A stretch of 64,000 nucleotides of DNA from Prevotella sp. (lineage in GTDB: Bacteria > Bacteroidota > Bacteroidia > Bacteroidales > Bacteroidaceae), in NCBI GenBank assembly GCA_017548605.1, contig JAFYZT010000055.1, positions 1 to 64,000 on the forward strand, given 5' to 3'. This document shows, piece by piece, positions 36,485 through 45,490 of the stretch (its first letter is position 1; every line of letters starts with the position of its first letter). The notes under the pieces were generated by a model. The model had not been told where the DNA came from and searched no databases. It was given only the letters and a program-made list of their open reading frames with translations. A program made the position numbers and the translations under genes.

Positions 36485-39247
36485 ATGCGAAAAGGGATTC
36501 TTCTCATATTGTTGGTGTGTTGTGCAGTGCTGCGAGTGTCTGCTCAGCAGATGGCGGATGAAGTGCGACAGGTGTTTGCACTGCATCAGTCGGCTAATGC
36601 CGAGGCGGAACGTGGCAACTATTCCAGGGCCATTGAACTCATACAACGGGCGGTGGACATCAGCAGGCCTTTTGATAAAGATAAGGACATACAATGGTTT
36701 GAGCGGACTCTCAAGCATGTGGACGGCCAAAGCGTGGTGCATGATTATTACCAATCGTTGTATGCCATATCGTTAGGTAATCTAGCGAAGTACTACGATA
36801 TGGGCGGTTACTATAGGAAAGGTCTTGAGTTGGCACTGCAATCGCTTGCCCTCACCAAGGAAAGGGTGGGAGAGAAAGGCACCCAATATGCCATGATTCT
36901 TGAAATAGTGGCTTCATGCTACAGCGATTTGGGCAATTATCCGGAGGCTATCCGGCTGACGACGGAATGTCTGGACCTGCGACGCGAATTGGAAGGGGAG
37001 GATAATGCGGCATATATCTCCACGATGAACAACCTGGCCAGCTATTATTACCGTTGCGGTAATATGCGTGAGGCCATCTCACTGGGCTCCGAAATCTTGG
37101 AACGCGACGATTTGTATTTCAGAGCCGATGCAGGGCTATACAACATCAATCTGGCCAGTTACTACTCCGAGATTGGTATGTACGACGAAGCGAAGTATCA
37201 TGACAAAGAAGCGGTGGATTTGTTGTGCTCCCTTTATCCGACGACACCCACCTACGGCACGGCCCTTGCCAATCTGGCCCTCGACTGTATCAATCTTGAA
37301 GAATACGAAGAGGCTCTGCCATACGCTGAAGAGGCATTGGCGGTCCGAAAAGAGACGGTAGGTGAGAACCATCCTGACTATTCGGCATCGCTGAGTATCA
37401 TGGCTGCCTTGGAATCGGTCATGGGGCATCACGACAAAGCGAAGGAATTGATTACGCAGTGCAAAGACATCGTAGAACGTTTTTACGGGAACCGTCATCC
37501 CAATTATTCATTGCAACTGGGAACGGAGGCTTCCTTTTATGCCTCGGAAGGCAAGTATAGGGAAGCTCTCGACTTGCTCGTTGAAGCCTTGGATATTGAC
37601 CGCCACGACCTGATGACAGGCTTTATCACCATGTCGGCCACACAACGGGCACAGTCGTGGATGAAATACCGCCGACAGTACGAGTCCATGCTGCCCAGAT
37701 ATGTCTATCTTAACGGAGATGCAAGCAAGGTGGGACTGCTCTACGACCAGACGGCACTGTTTGCCAAGGGACTGCTGCTCAATACCGATATGGAGGTGGA
37801 GCGACTGCTTACCCAGAAAGGCGACACGGCGGCACTCAGCACCTATGCGCATATCAAGGAACAGAAAGCGTTGCTCTCAGATATGCTCAAACAGCCGAAA
37901 GAGGATCGTTCGTTGGACGTTGATTCGTTGGAGTGGGACATCAATCAACAGGAACGCAAGTTGATGGAGCGTGTGGGCGACCTGAATGAGTTGACGGAGG
38001 CACTGAACGTGACATGGCAACAGGTGCGCGACCGTTTGAGTAAGAAAGATCTGGCTGTAGAGTTTATAGCTTTCCCTTTGAAACCGGACAGCATCTGTTA
38101 TATGGCGCTTACGCTGAAAAAAGGATATAAGCAGCCCAAGATGAAAATGCTGGCCACGGAAAGTCAACTGAAAACTGCAGATAAAACAGGCAGCGACGCC
38201 CTGTATCGAATGGTATGGGGACAGCTCCAAGAGGAACTGCGTGGCGTAAGCAGGGTGTTCTTTGCCCCTGCCGGTATCATGCATTCCATGGGAATAGAAT
38301 TTACGGAAAACAGAGAAGGAATACCTTTTGCCGACAACTATGAGGCCTACCGTCTCTCTTCGACACGCCAGCTGATAGCTCGTCATACCAAGAAAGGCAA
38401 GGGTGAGACGGTGCTCTATGGAGGTCTGCGCTACGATACCGATGTGGATGCGTGGGCTGCCGAATGCCGGCAGGTGAAGGGCGTAGAACGTGATACCTTG
38501 GTCACGAGGATGCGTTCGGTGGTCGATTCCACCCTTTTCCGTGGTGGTGCGGCTTACCTGCCCGCTACCAAGGTGGAGGTGGAAACGATAGGACACAAAC
38601 TGGAGGAGGCCAGCGTCAGCTGCCGTACATTTACGGATTTGGAAGGCACGGAGGAGAGCTTTAAGGCACTTTCCAGTGTTCCTTTATCCACCCTGCATGT
38701 GGCTACTCACGGTTTTTATTGGGATACGAAGAAGGCGGAGAAAGCCAAAGGCCTGTCGTTCCTCTTCGATGACGACAATTTCTTCCGACAAAGGTCGGAG
38801 GATGAGGCTCTCTCTCGTTGCGGATTGCTTTTCACGGGCGCTAACCTCACCCTGAAGAACCAACCGATACCACCCGACATCGACGATGGCATACTTACTG
38901 CTCAGGAGATAGCAGGATTGGACTTGCGAAACCTTGATATGGTGGTGCTCTCAGCCTGTCAGACGGCACTCGGCGAGGTGAAAGGGTCGGAGGGTGTCTT
39001 CGGGTTGCAGCGAGGATTCAAGAAGGCGGGCGTGAACACACTCCTGATGAGTCTCCGTCCTGTTGACGATATGGCAACACAGATACTCATGACCCATTTC
39101 TTCGACCGTCTGCTCAAAGGCGATAACAAGGTGGCGGCTCTGAGGTCGGCACAACAGATGGTTCGCTCCTATACCGACGACAAGGGCAACCATCCCTACA
39201 CGGAACCGCTCTACTGGGCCTCGTTCGTGCTGCTCGACGGAATGTGA
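36485..39247 (+). CDS. Secreted TPR-CHAT domain protein
   Basis: A 920-residue protein with signal peptide (1-20, ending RVSAQ), an N-terminal array of about eight tetratricopeptide repeats (about 30-400, e.g. NYPEAIRLTTECLDLRRE, EYEEALPYAEEALAVRKE), an alpha-helical linker (about 440-530) and a C-terminal CHAT domain (about 590-920). The caspase-like dyad is His742 in LHVATHGFYWD and Cys825 in VVLSACQTALG. CHAT proteins are clan CD peptidases; some TPR-CHAT members are protease effectors, but most Bacteroidota members with a signal peptide are uncharacterised. Export means the target would be periplasmic or surface. No obvious partner is adjacent. Confidence 0.9.
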   Translation: MRKGILLILLVCCAVLRVSAQQMADEVRQVFALHQSANAEAERGNYSRAIELIQRAVDISRPFDKDKDIQWFERTLKHVDGQSVVHDYYQSLYAISLGNLAKYYDMGGYYRKGLELALQSLALTKERVGEKGTQYAMILEIVASCYSDLGNYPEAIRLTTECLDLRRELEGEDNAAYISTMNNLASYYYRCGNMREAISLGSEILERDDLYFRADAGLYNINLASYYSEIGMYDEAKYHDKEAVDLLCSLYPTTPTYGTALANLALDCINLEEYEEALPYAEEALAVRKETVGENHPDYSASLSIMAALESVMGHHDKAKELITQCKDIVERFYGNRHPNYSLQLGTEASFYASEGKYREALDLLVEALDIDRHDLMTGFITMSATQRAQSWMKYRRQYESMLPRYVYLNGDASKVGLLYDQTALFAKGLLLNTDMEVERLLTQKGDTAALSTYAHIKEQKALLSDMLKQPKEDRSLDVDSLEWDINQQERKLMERVGDLNELTEALNVTWQQVRDRLSKKDLAVEFIAFPLKPDSICYMALTLKKGYKQPKMKMLATESQLKTADKTGSDALYRMVWGQLQEELRGVSRVFFAPAGIMHSMGIEFTENREGIPFADNYEAYRLSSTRQLIARHTKKGKGETVLYGGLRYDTDVDAWAAECRQVKGVERDTLVTRMRSVVDSTLFRGGAAYLPATKVEVETIGHKLEEASVSCRTFTDLEGTEESFKALSSVPLSTLHVATHGFYWDTKKAEKAKGLSFLFDDDNFFRQRSEDEALSRCGLLFTGANLTLKNQPIPPDIDDGILTAQEIAGLDLRNLDMVVLSACQTALGEVKGSEGVFGLQRGFKKAGVNTLLMSLRPVDDMATQILMTHFFDRLLKGDNKVAALRSAQQMVRSYTDDKGNHPYTEPLYWASFVLLDGM

Positions 39248-39317
39248 TTGACGAATGACGAGAGAATAGTTGATAACGTGATGAAGAATGAAGTATAATG
39301 GCCATGGAGTAATCTCT

Positions 39318-39345
39318 TGCTCTCTGCCCCTTGCCCCCTGCCCCT
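39318..39345. repeat. Heptad array before the COG0523 gene
   Basis: Four 7-bp units of TGCCCCT type (TGCTCTC, TGCCCCT, TGCCCCC, TGCCCCT) preceded by the lead GTAATCTCTT seen also at 59214 and 60023. Confidence 0.8.
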
Positions 39346-39367
39346 TACCACTTAAAAATATACAACA

Positions 39368-40642
39368 ATGAAAGAAACACCCGTATTGCTGCTCACGGGT
39401 TATCTGGGCAGCGGAAAGACCACATTACTGAACCGCATCCTTGCTAATGAGAAAGGAATACGGTTCGCCGTTATCGTCAACGATATCGGTGAGGTGAATA
39501 TCGATGCCGACCTGATACAGAAGGGCGGTATCGTCAACCAGAAAGACGACAGCCTGGTGGCACTGCAGAACGGTTGTATCTGCTGTACGCTCAAGATGGA
39601 CCTTGTGCAGCAGCTGATAGACATTCAGCGTATGGACCGCTTCGACTATATCGTCATCGAAGCCAGCGGCATCTGCGAGCCGATGCCTATCGCACAGACT
39701 ATCTGCTCAATGCCCATGATGGCACCTGAGGTGACCAAGGACGGGGTGCCGCGCCTGAACTGCATTGCAACGGTGGTCGATGCTCTGCGCATGCGCGATG
39801 AGTTCGGCAATGGTGCCGACCTGCTGCGACAGAATATTGACGAGGAGGATATCGAGAATCTGGTCATCCAACAAATAGAGTTCTGCAATGTGGTGCTGCT
39901 CAACAAAGCTGCGGAGGTGCTGCCCTCGGAACTGGAACGGTTGCGTCAGATTGTCAGGGCCATACAGCCAAAGGCCGAAATATTGGAGTGTAACTACGGC
40001 GACGTGGATCTCAACAAACTGATTGCACCACGCGATTTTGATTTCAATGCTGTTGCAGGTTCGGCAACATGGGTGCAGGAGGTGGAAAAGCATCACGAGG
40101 AAGACGACGATGATGATGATGACCACGACGATGATGACCATCACCACCACCACGAGCATGATCATGATGAAGAACACCACCACGAGCATCATCACGACCA
40201 TGACCATCATGACCATGAGGAACACGGTCACCACCACCATCATCACCATGACCATGAAGGGGGGGAAGTGGAGGAATATGGCATCGGCACGTATGTCTAT
40301 TACCGACGTGCGGCATTCAACCTCGGGTTATTTGACGAGTTCGTGGCGCGTAAGTGGCCGAAGGGTATCATTCGCGCCAAAGGCATCTGCTGGTTCCGCG
40401 ATGAGCCGCAGACTTGTTATGTATTCGAACAGGCGGGCCGACAAGTGTCCATACGCAATGCCGGTCAGTGGTATGCCACGATGCCGAAGGATGAGCTGAT
40501 GCAGCTCTTTGAACGTGAGCCGGGAGTGGTGCAGGACTGGGACGAACGCTATGGCGACCGTATGCAGAAATTGGTGTTCATCGGTCAGCACCTGGACAAG
40601 GACTTCATCAAGCGCGAACTGGACAAGTGCATTGACGAATAA
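39368..40642 (+). CDS. CobW/COG0523-family GTPase with His-rich metal loop
   Basis: G3E P-loop GTPase of 424 residues, a metallochaperone family. Walker A is GYLGSGKT (11-18), the metal site NGCICCTLK holds Cys70, Cys72 and Cys73, and the C-terminal CobW_C domain spans about 305-415. Between them, residues about 240-298 form a low-complexity stretch of His, Asp and Glu with many consecutive His, expected to bind several zinc or nickel ions. This family supplies metal to client enzymes, often under zinc shortage. No Zur box was recognised upstream and no client gene is adjacent, so the metal and client are not assignable. Confidence 0.88.
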   Translation: MKETPVLLLTGYLGSGKTTLLNRILANEKGIRFAVIVNDIGEVNIDADLIQKGGIVNQKDDSLVALQNGCICCTLKMDLVQQLIDIQRMDRFDYIVIEASGICEPMPIAQTICSMPMMAPEVTKDGVPRLNCIATVVDALRMRDEFGNGADLLRQNIDEEDIENLVIQQIEFCNVVLLNKAAEVLPSELERLRQIVRAIQPKAEILECNYGDVDLNKLIAPRDFDFNAVAGSATWVQEVEKHHEEDDDDDDDHDDDDHHHHHEHDHDEEHHHEHHHDHDHHDHEEHGHHHHHHHDHEGGEVEEYGIGTYVYYRRAAFNLGLFDEFVARKWPKGIIRAKGICWFRDEPQTCYVFEQAGRQVSIRNAGQWYATMPKDELMQLFEREPGVVQDWDERYGDRMQKLVFIGQHLDKDFIKRELDKCIDE

Positions 40643-40734
40643 GTTAGAAGGAGCCGTAATTCATCATCACCCTAATGGGCGATTTCCACAAGAACATCGG
40701 TCGGGTTGCCTTTTCCTGCAAACATCTGAAATAA

Positions 40735-40766
40735 TTTGTCGATATAAGATAATTGTTGTATTTTTG
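40735..40766 (+). promoter_or_regulatory. Promoter of the DIP1984 gene
   Basis: TTTG 40735-40738, 20-bp spacer, TATTTTTG 40759-40766: full consensus, 27 bp before the start codon. Confidence 0.8.
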
Positions 40767-40793
40767 CAAATGTAAGACCAAAACAATCGAATC

Positions 40794-41252
40794 ATGAAAT
40801 TAGCAGAAGCTTTGAGCCTGCGCAAGGACTTGCAGGCACGTATAGAGCAACTGAAAGTGAGGCTGCTCAACAATATTAAGGTGCAGGAGGGTGAACAGCC
40901 GACTGAGGATCCGAAAGAACTGATGGCGGAACTGAATGGTTGTCTTGACCAGTTGGAAACGCTTATCTTTCGCATCAATGCCACCAATATGCAAACCGTA
41001 CTTGATGGAAAAACTATCACCCAGCTGAATGCTGAGCGCGATGTGCTGAAAATGCGGGTGGAGATACTGAGAAACCTGTCGAACAGCGCATCACAACTCA
41101 ATAACCGCTATTCCCGCACTGAAATTAAGACGGTGGCAACCATTGAAGTGAAGCCCCTGCGCAAACAGATTGATAAATTGTCGGAGGCTCTACGCTTGAT
41201 AGATCTGAAGATTCAGACGCTCAACTTCACCACTGACTTGGTGGAAAAGTGA
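40794..41252 (+). CDS. DIP1984-family protein
   Basis: A 152-residue helical protein matching the DIP1984 (septicolysin-like) family: N-terminal MKLAEALSLRKDLQARIEQL, central LIFRINATNMQT and C-terminal PLRKQIDKLSEALRLIDLKI. Predicted coiled coils at about 5-35 and 120-145. No signal peptide, so cytoplasmic. The molecular function of the family is not established. Expressed alone from a consensus promoter. Confidence 0.85.
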   Translation: MKLAEALSLRKDLQARIEQLKVRLLNNIKVQEGEQPTEDPKELMAELNGCLDQLETLIFRINATNMQTVLDGKTITQLNAERDVLKMRVEILRNLSNSASQLNNRYSRTEIKTVATIEVKPLRKQIDKLSEALRLIDLKIQTLNFTTDLVEK

Positions 41253-41680
41253 TTCATAGTCCTCAATAAGTGTTCCCTCCTTGGGAGGGGGTATAGGGGA
41301 GGCTCTCATTACCGGCAGACAGGCGTAGGGCGAGTTGGAACCTGCTTGGATAAGCGATCTTAGTTTCTTCGGGGCAAGATTTTTTTCTTTCTCATGGAGC
41401 ATGCCCAGCATGACAGCATGGTGCAAACGGCTGTGACCCGTTCAGGGTCGTCAGCCTGCATGCAGCACTTCGCACTACCGCCCAACTGACTACGACTTCT
41501 GCCGGTATCTTTTTGGTGATGTTTTTATCCGAATAAAATTATTTTATTTGAATTATTCTTTTTGAATAAAGAAATATTGTGTATATCTGCATCATTCTGT
41601 CGCCGACCCTCTTTTGGCATTATGGTTGAGGACCAGAAGATAATCAACAAATTGTGCAATACAATACATCTTAGCAAACG
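41253..41680. other. 428-bp spacer with GC-rich hairpin
   Basis: Non-coding spacer between converging genes. Near its left end a hairpin CCCTCC/GGAGGG (41275-41289) is followed by GGGTATAGGGGAGGCT and CTCATTAC; similar blocks lie in the araA leader (58217-58250). A short minus-strand frame across 41190-41426 looks spurious. The remainder is AT-rich on the right side with nothing recognisable. Confidence 0.55.
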
Positions 41681-42004
41681 TTAGGTGTTTATTGATGTTT
41701 TAAGTGTTTGAAATGATATGATGATGTTCAGTATTGCAACAATTGATATTATTGCGGTAATAATCCAAGAACTGTTTATGATGAAAAACAGATGTATAAT
41801 GGCAAGAACTAAGGTGAGTGCAGCATAAGCTGCAAAACCAAACGATGCTAATATGGTGGTCTTTCTACCACCAATTATAAACCCTATAATAGATAAAAGC
41901 AATAATATGACAACAAGCAAATGACCTAAGTGCTTCGCTCCAAATATTATCACGCATAATTGAATAAGCCACCAAGCACTTATATAGTTTTTCTTAGAAA
42001 TCAT
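41681..42004 (-). CDS. Small multi-helix membrane protein, unknown
   Basis: A 107-residue AT-rich gene product with three to four hydrophobic helices (about 10-27, 28-46, 52-72, 75-97) and little else; short charged ends (MISKKNYIS, LKTSINT). No family recognised. The low GC relative to neighbours and isolation suggest a recently acquired or fast-evolving gene. It is 100 bp downstream of the alpha/beta hydrolase gene on the same strand. Confidence 0.6.
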   Translation of the reverse strand: MISKKNYISAWWLIQLCVIIFGAKHLGHLLVVILLLLSIIGFIIGGRKTTILASFGFAAYAALTLVLAIIHLFFIINSSWIITAIISIVAILNIIISFQTLKTSINT

Positions 42005-42104
42005 AATTGGTCTTACTATTATTGTTTCTTTTTTCTCTTTTTTTGAGATTCTCGGCCTCTTCCAATGATTGGATATGGAAAAAGGAGTTCTCTGGCATAG
42101 TTTT

Positions 42105-43355
42105 TTATAAGCTGTTAATCCACTGTGCGATGTCGCTGAGCACTTCGGGAGAGATAGTTTCTTCTATATCACTGTATTCGGTGGGTAGTCCTGTGGTGCA
42201 GTGCTGGAATAGATGGTTCAGCGATGGATATTCCTTGATGAGATTCTTTTTCGATTTGGGTAACAGTTGTCTGATGGCAGTAAGGTTTTGGGAGGAAATC
42301 ACTTGGCAGTCGCGGTCGCCATTGAGCGCAAAGACTGGACAGCGTGACTTACGAATGTCGGCAGAAGGGTCGTAGTCGATGAACCATTGCAACCACCGCA
42401 TCTGCTGCACCTCTGGCTGCTGACGGTATTGTTCAACGGTCATCGTGACGGGCGTTCCTGACAGTTGCATGATGCGGTTGCCCTGTTCCACCAACAGGGT
42501 GTCACCTTTCACTCCGGGACCTGCCAAGGAGACGATGAAATCAGTCTTTTTGCGAGCAGCGAGCATGAAAGCGATGGCACCACCCTCACTATGGCCGAGA
42601 AGGCCGACCTTGCTGAATGCTTTTTGACGACGCAGGAAGTCAAGCCCTGCCTCCGCATCACGCATGAAATCCTCGGTCGTGGCATTCTTCACGTCACCTC
42701 CTACGGAGGCTCCCGTGGCGCGATCGTCATAACGCAGCGTGGCGATGCCCTGTCGGGCCAAGTAGTCGGCGATGACAAGGAAGGGGGAGTGATTCATCAG
42801 TTCTTCGTCACGGTTCTGCTGTCCGCTGCCAGAGACGAGCAGCACGACAACGGGTTTTTTCTTCGATTGCTTGCTATAGCCTACGGGATAGGTCAGTGTG
42901 CCAGCCAATGTGGCACTGTCTTTTTCATTTCTGAAAGACACCTCTTCCGTATCATAAGGGTAGGGCGGTTGCGGTCGTTGTGGCCGTTTCACTTCGGGCA
43001 CACCTCTCGTGAGCACGAGGGGCAGCGACATCCCACTCTGAGAGAAGGTGCCATTGAGAGCTCCGTCTTTCAACTTGGCGCGGTATGTGGCGCCAATGTT
43101 TACGGTTACGGCTATTGAGTCGTCAGAGAGATAATCCTTTTTACATGCCAAGCCCTTGGCTCCCTGGTCAGGGCTGTCCATGGTTACTGTGACGTAGCCG
43201 TCAGCCTGTTCAAGATGGAGGACCAATGTCAATGAGATGGCTCCGGCATTTAGTTTGCCCGACCAGGAACCTATCAGTGCCGAGGTGGGTTGTACTTGTG
43301 CCCGACCCGTCAATGACATGAGGACAAGTATAAACAAAATGATGGCTTTTTTCAT
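42105..43355 (-). CDS. Secreted alpha/beta hydrolase
   Basis: A 416-residue protein; the start at 43355 (MKKAIILFILVLMSLTGRAQ) gives a clean signal peptide, unlike the longer open frame. An N-terminal beta-rich domain (about 25-125, SGKLNAGAISLTLVLHLEQ) precedes an alpha/beta hydrolase (about 130-416) with VLLVSGSGQQNRDE (oxyanion), nucleophile Ser256 in LLGHSEGGAIAF, Asp in FALNGDRDCQV and His in YPSLNHLFQH. This two-domain plan is common in Bacteroidota hydrolases labelled alpha/beta hydrolase or S9-like; the substrate is unknown. A -7 box lies about 30 bp upstream. Confidence 0.87.
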   Translation of the reverse strand: MKKAIILFILVLMSLTGRAQVQPTSALIGSWSGKLNAGAISLTLVLHLEQADGYVTVTMDSPDQGAKGLACKKDYLSDDSIAVTVNIGATYRAKLKDGALNGTFSQSGMSLPLVLTRGVPEVKRPQRPQPPYPYDTEEVSFRNEKDSATLAGTLTYPVGYSKQSKKKPVVVLLVSGSGQQNRDEELMNHSPFLVIADYLARQGIATLRYDDRATGASVGGDVKNATTEDFMRDAEAGLDFLRRQKAFSKVGLLGHSEGGAIAFMLAARKKTDFIVSLAGPGVKGDTLLVEQGNRIMQLSGTPVTMTVEQYRQQPEVQQMRWLQWFIDYDPSADIRKSRCPVFALNGDRDCQVISSQNLTAIRQLLPKSKKNLIKEYPSLNHLFQHCTTGLPTEYSDIEETISPEVLSDIAQWINSL

Positions 43356-43384
43356 TGTCTTTTTTGTTGTTTGTATTATAGTTG

Positions 43385-43392
43385 CAAATTTA
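43385..43392 (-). promoter_or_regulatory. -7 box of the alpha/beta hydrolase gene
   Basis: TAAATTTG on the minus strand, about 30 bp from the start codon; no clear -33 TTTG. Confidence 0.5.
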
Positions 43393-43503
43393 GACAAAAA
43401 CCATCATTATAGACCGCTTTTAATCATTTTTTGCACCATGAAACAACAATATTATTCATTATACCCTTGAAACCCTACATTTCGTCAATTAAACGGTATG
43501 ATT

Positions 43504-43535
43504 TTTGGCGGGAATCAAAATATGATATACTTTTG
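43504..43535 (+). promoter_or_regulatory. Promoter of the lipoprotein gene at 43597
   Basis: TTTG 43504-43507, 20-bp spacer, TACTTTTG 43528-43535: full consensus, about 60 bp of leader. Confidence 0.8.
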
Positions 43536-43596
43536 CAGCGATTTTTACTCAACTATATTAACACTACAAACAAAAAAACATTTATTTAAAAGAACT

Positions 43597-44181
43597 ATGA
43601 AAAAATCATTTATGCTGATGATGGTGGCTGTTGCCGCCATGGCAACAGTATCTTGTGGTAACAAGAAAGGACAAACCGAAGTAACAGAGAACGGTGCAGA
43701 ACAAACCGAACAGAAGGCTGACACAACCGCCAAGACGGAAAAGGCCGAGAAGGCCGACACCGTGAAAGGCCCCACCACTTTGGATTTGGGCCGTGCCACC
43801 GTGGATGTTCCCGAAGGATGGTTCGTCAAGAATCCAAGCAAATCTTCTTGTCGTATTGAACCTCTGGTGAAGCCCGCCATTGAAAAGAAAGGTAATTTCG
43901 GTTGGAATGTGTACATCAGTGTATGGGATGGCGATGTCTTCAAGGCCGAGAAATTCATTGAAGACGACAAAAAGGTGTTTAAGGATACGAAGAAGATGCC
44001 CGAAGTCACCTTCAATGGCGTGAAGTACCTGTATAATTTCTACGACTATCAGTTTGGCAAGCACAGCGTGCTGGCTGCACCCCTGCCAGAAAAGGGAGCC
44101 ATCAAGGTGGAAGTGGGTGGTTATGCTGTAGAAGACGCTGATGTTGACAAGATTCTGAAAAGCCTGAAAATCAAGAAATAA
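43597..44181 (+). CDS. Predicted lipoprotein, unknown
   Basis: A 194-residue protein from the start at 43597; an upstream in-frame extension to 43498 would run through the promoter and is rejected. Signal with lipobox TVSC (Cys20), a flexible linker rich in T/E/K/A (about 25-60, with near-repeats of KTEKAEKADT), then a compact domain (about 65-194) with VPEGWFVKNPS and GWNVYISVWDG. No family recognised. It has its own promoter and terminator. Confidence 0.75.
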   Translation: MKKSFMLMMVAVAAMATVSCGNKKGQTEVTENGAEQTEQKADTTAKTEKAEKADTVKGPTTLDLGRATVDVPEGWFVKNPSKSSCRIEPLVKPAIEKKGNFGWNVYISVWDGDVFKAEKFIEDDKKVFKDTKKMPEVTFNGVKYLYNFYDYQFGKHSVLAAPLPEKGAIKVEVGGYAVEDADVDKILKSLKIKK

Positions 44182-44206
44182 GCGTCAAGATAAATAAACA
44201 AATAAT

Positions 44207-44245
44207 GAGGGCCGTTTCCCATGCAATGGAAAACGGCCCTCTTTT
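44207..44245 (+). terminator. Terminator after the lipoprotein gene
   Basis: Arms from GAGGGCCGTTT (44207-44217) pair to 44231-44241 with a further CCAT/ATGG (one mismatch between), followed by TTTTC. Confidence 0.88.
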
Positions 44246-44276
44246 CTTTATTTCTAACCAAATTTTAATCTGCTTT

Positions 44277-44353
44277 GCTATCTTTTGAAGCGGTGTTTCT
44301 TTAATACTGATGCAAAGATAGCCTGATAGCATATTATGTCAATTATAATATGC
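44277..44353. repeat. Paired inverted repeats in the 44182-44467 spacer
   Basis: Outer pair GCTATCTTT (44277-44285) and AAAGATAGC (44314-44322). Next to it is a hairpin with perfect 9-bp arms GCATATTAT (44329-44337) and ATAATATGC (44345-44353). The right-hand arm of the outer pair reads as a -7 box (TATCTTTG) on the minus strand. No gene in the spacer. Confidence 0.55.
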
Positions 44354-44467
44354 CAGTTTTATGCCAGTTTGGTTGCGAAACCTTGCTTTGTTTGCGTCAA
44401 AAGCCTGACTACACCGAAAAATCTGTCGCATGATGGTTCCAAAATCCGAGAATTCTATTATAACCGG

Positions 44468-45265
44468 TTATGGATTATAAAGAATACTGACTTTGTGTGA
44501 CGGTTGCTTTTGTCTTCTTGAAAGTCTGTATAGTACGATTCCCATGACGATGAGAATAATGATAGACGTGCTAACAAGAATAATTGCCAAGTAACCCGGT
44601 CCTGCCAGTCTGTTGACATTCCAACCTAATGATAACATAAGCCATCCTGCCATGCAACATATTGGTAGCAGGCAATATGCCAACCAGGGAAGCGTTCGCT
44701 TCTTGTTCCACATCACAAAAAACACAATCCAAGCTGTAATAGTATAGATGAGTGCCACCCATATATTATTTTTATACCATCCGGAAAACCACCAGATGTC
44801 ATACATGTTGGCAGAGTCGAAACACTTGGAGAAGAGAAAGAACAGACATCCTAGCACAAGAAGTCCTGCGACGAAGAAAGTATCGGTTTTTATACCCGTA
44901 GGTTTCAGAAATTCTGCCCTAACTCCGTATCTGGCACCCATATATCGGCCTAATTGGGCAGACATGTCTTCCTCAAAACCATTGGACTCTGAAAGTGCTA
45001 CCGGCGTGGGCCAGATACCCATTAGACCATAATGTCTTCCCCGTACTACCCACTTCATGTAGCGGAAAGTCACAATAGTAGTTTTTTGCTGCGGATTACC
45101 CTCAAACTTAATCGTTAACTTTTCCTTTGCAGTTTTTTTCATAACAAGACTGTCCTTGCGCTTACTCTTCTTAATATCTGCTTCCGGATAGTTCGTCCGC
45201 AAGAACCCTTCAAGTGTCTTTTCAAATTGAGGATCGTATGTGTATATTTTTAAAAAACCATTCAT
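44468..45265 (-). CDS. Membrane protein, unknown
   Basis: A 265-residue AT-rich gene product: a soluble N-terminal part (about 1-125, with two basic segments DIKKSKRKDS and MKKTAKEKLT) and a C-terminal half with four predicted membrane helices (about 130-148, 168-186, 193-212, 221-246). It ends in a basic tail RLSRRQKQPSHK. No family recognised. It sits at the left edge of the low-GC accessory patch, convergent with the lipoprotein gene. Confidence 0.7.
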   Translation of the reverse strand: MNGFLKIYTYDPQFEKTLEGFLRTNYPEADIKKSKRKDSLVMKKTAKEKLTIKFEGNPQQKTTIVTFRYMKWVVRGRHYGLMGIWPTPVALSESNGFEEDMSAQLGRYMGARYGVRAEFLKPTGIKTDTFFVAGLLVLGCLFFLFSKCFDSANMYDIWWFSGWYKNNIWVALIYTITAWIVFFVMWNKKRTLPWLAYCLLPICCMAGWLMLSLGWNVNRLAGPGYLAIILVSTSIIILIVMGIVLYRLSRRQKQPSHKVSILYNP

Positions 45266-45490
45266 GTGTTACCAAATATAAGGACTTGTGCAAATTCGCA
45301 ACCTTCGTACAAAGATACGGAATGTTTTCTAAATGAGCAACAAAAAGGCTGTCATGAATAGATTCTATCAATTCATATCGTCGATATCGGTACTCTTTTT
45401 GGAACATACCAACTTGAAAAAATATACAAATACAAAGTGTAACCTTTTTTATAAGCATATAATCTCGGAAAATCACCTCATTCGGTTAAA

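Noticed and set aside
41190-41426. 78-codon minus-strand ORF in the 41253-41680 spacer
   Set aside because: It overlaps the end of the DIP1984 gene and runs through the GC-rich hairpin repeat; composition is not protein-like.
43498-43596. Upstream start for the lipoprotein at 43597
   Set aside because: It would include the consensus promoter and destroy the N-terminal lipoprotein signal.
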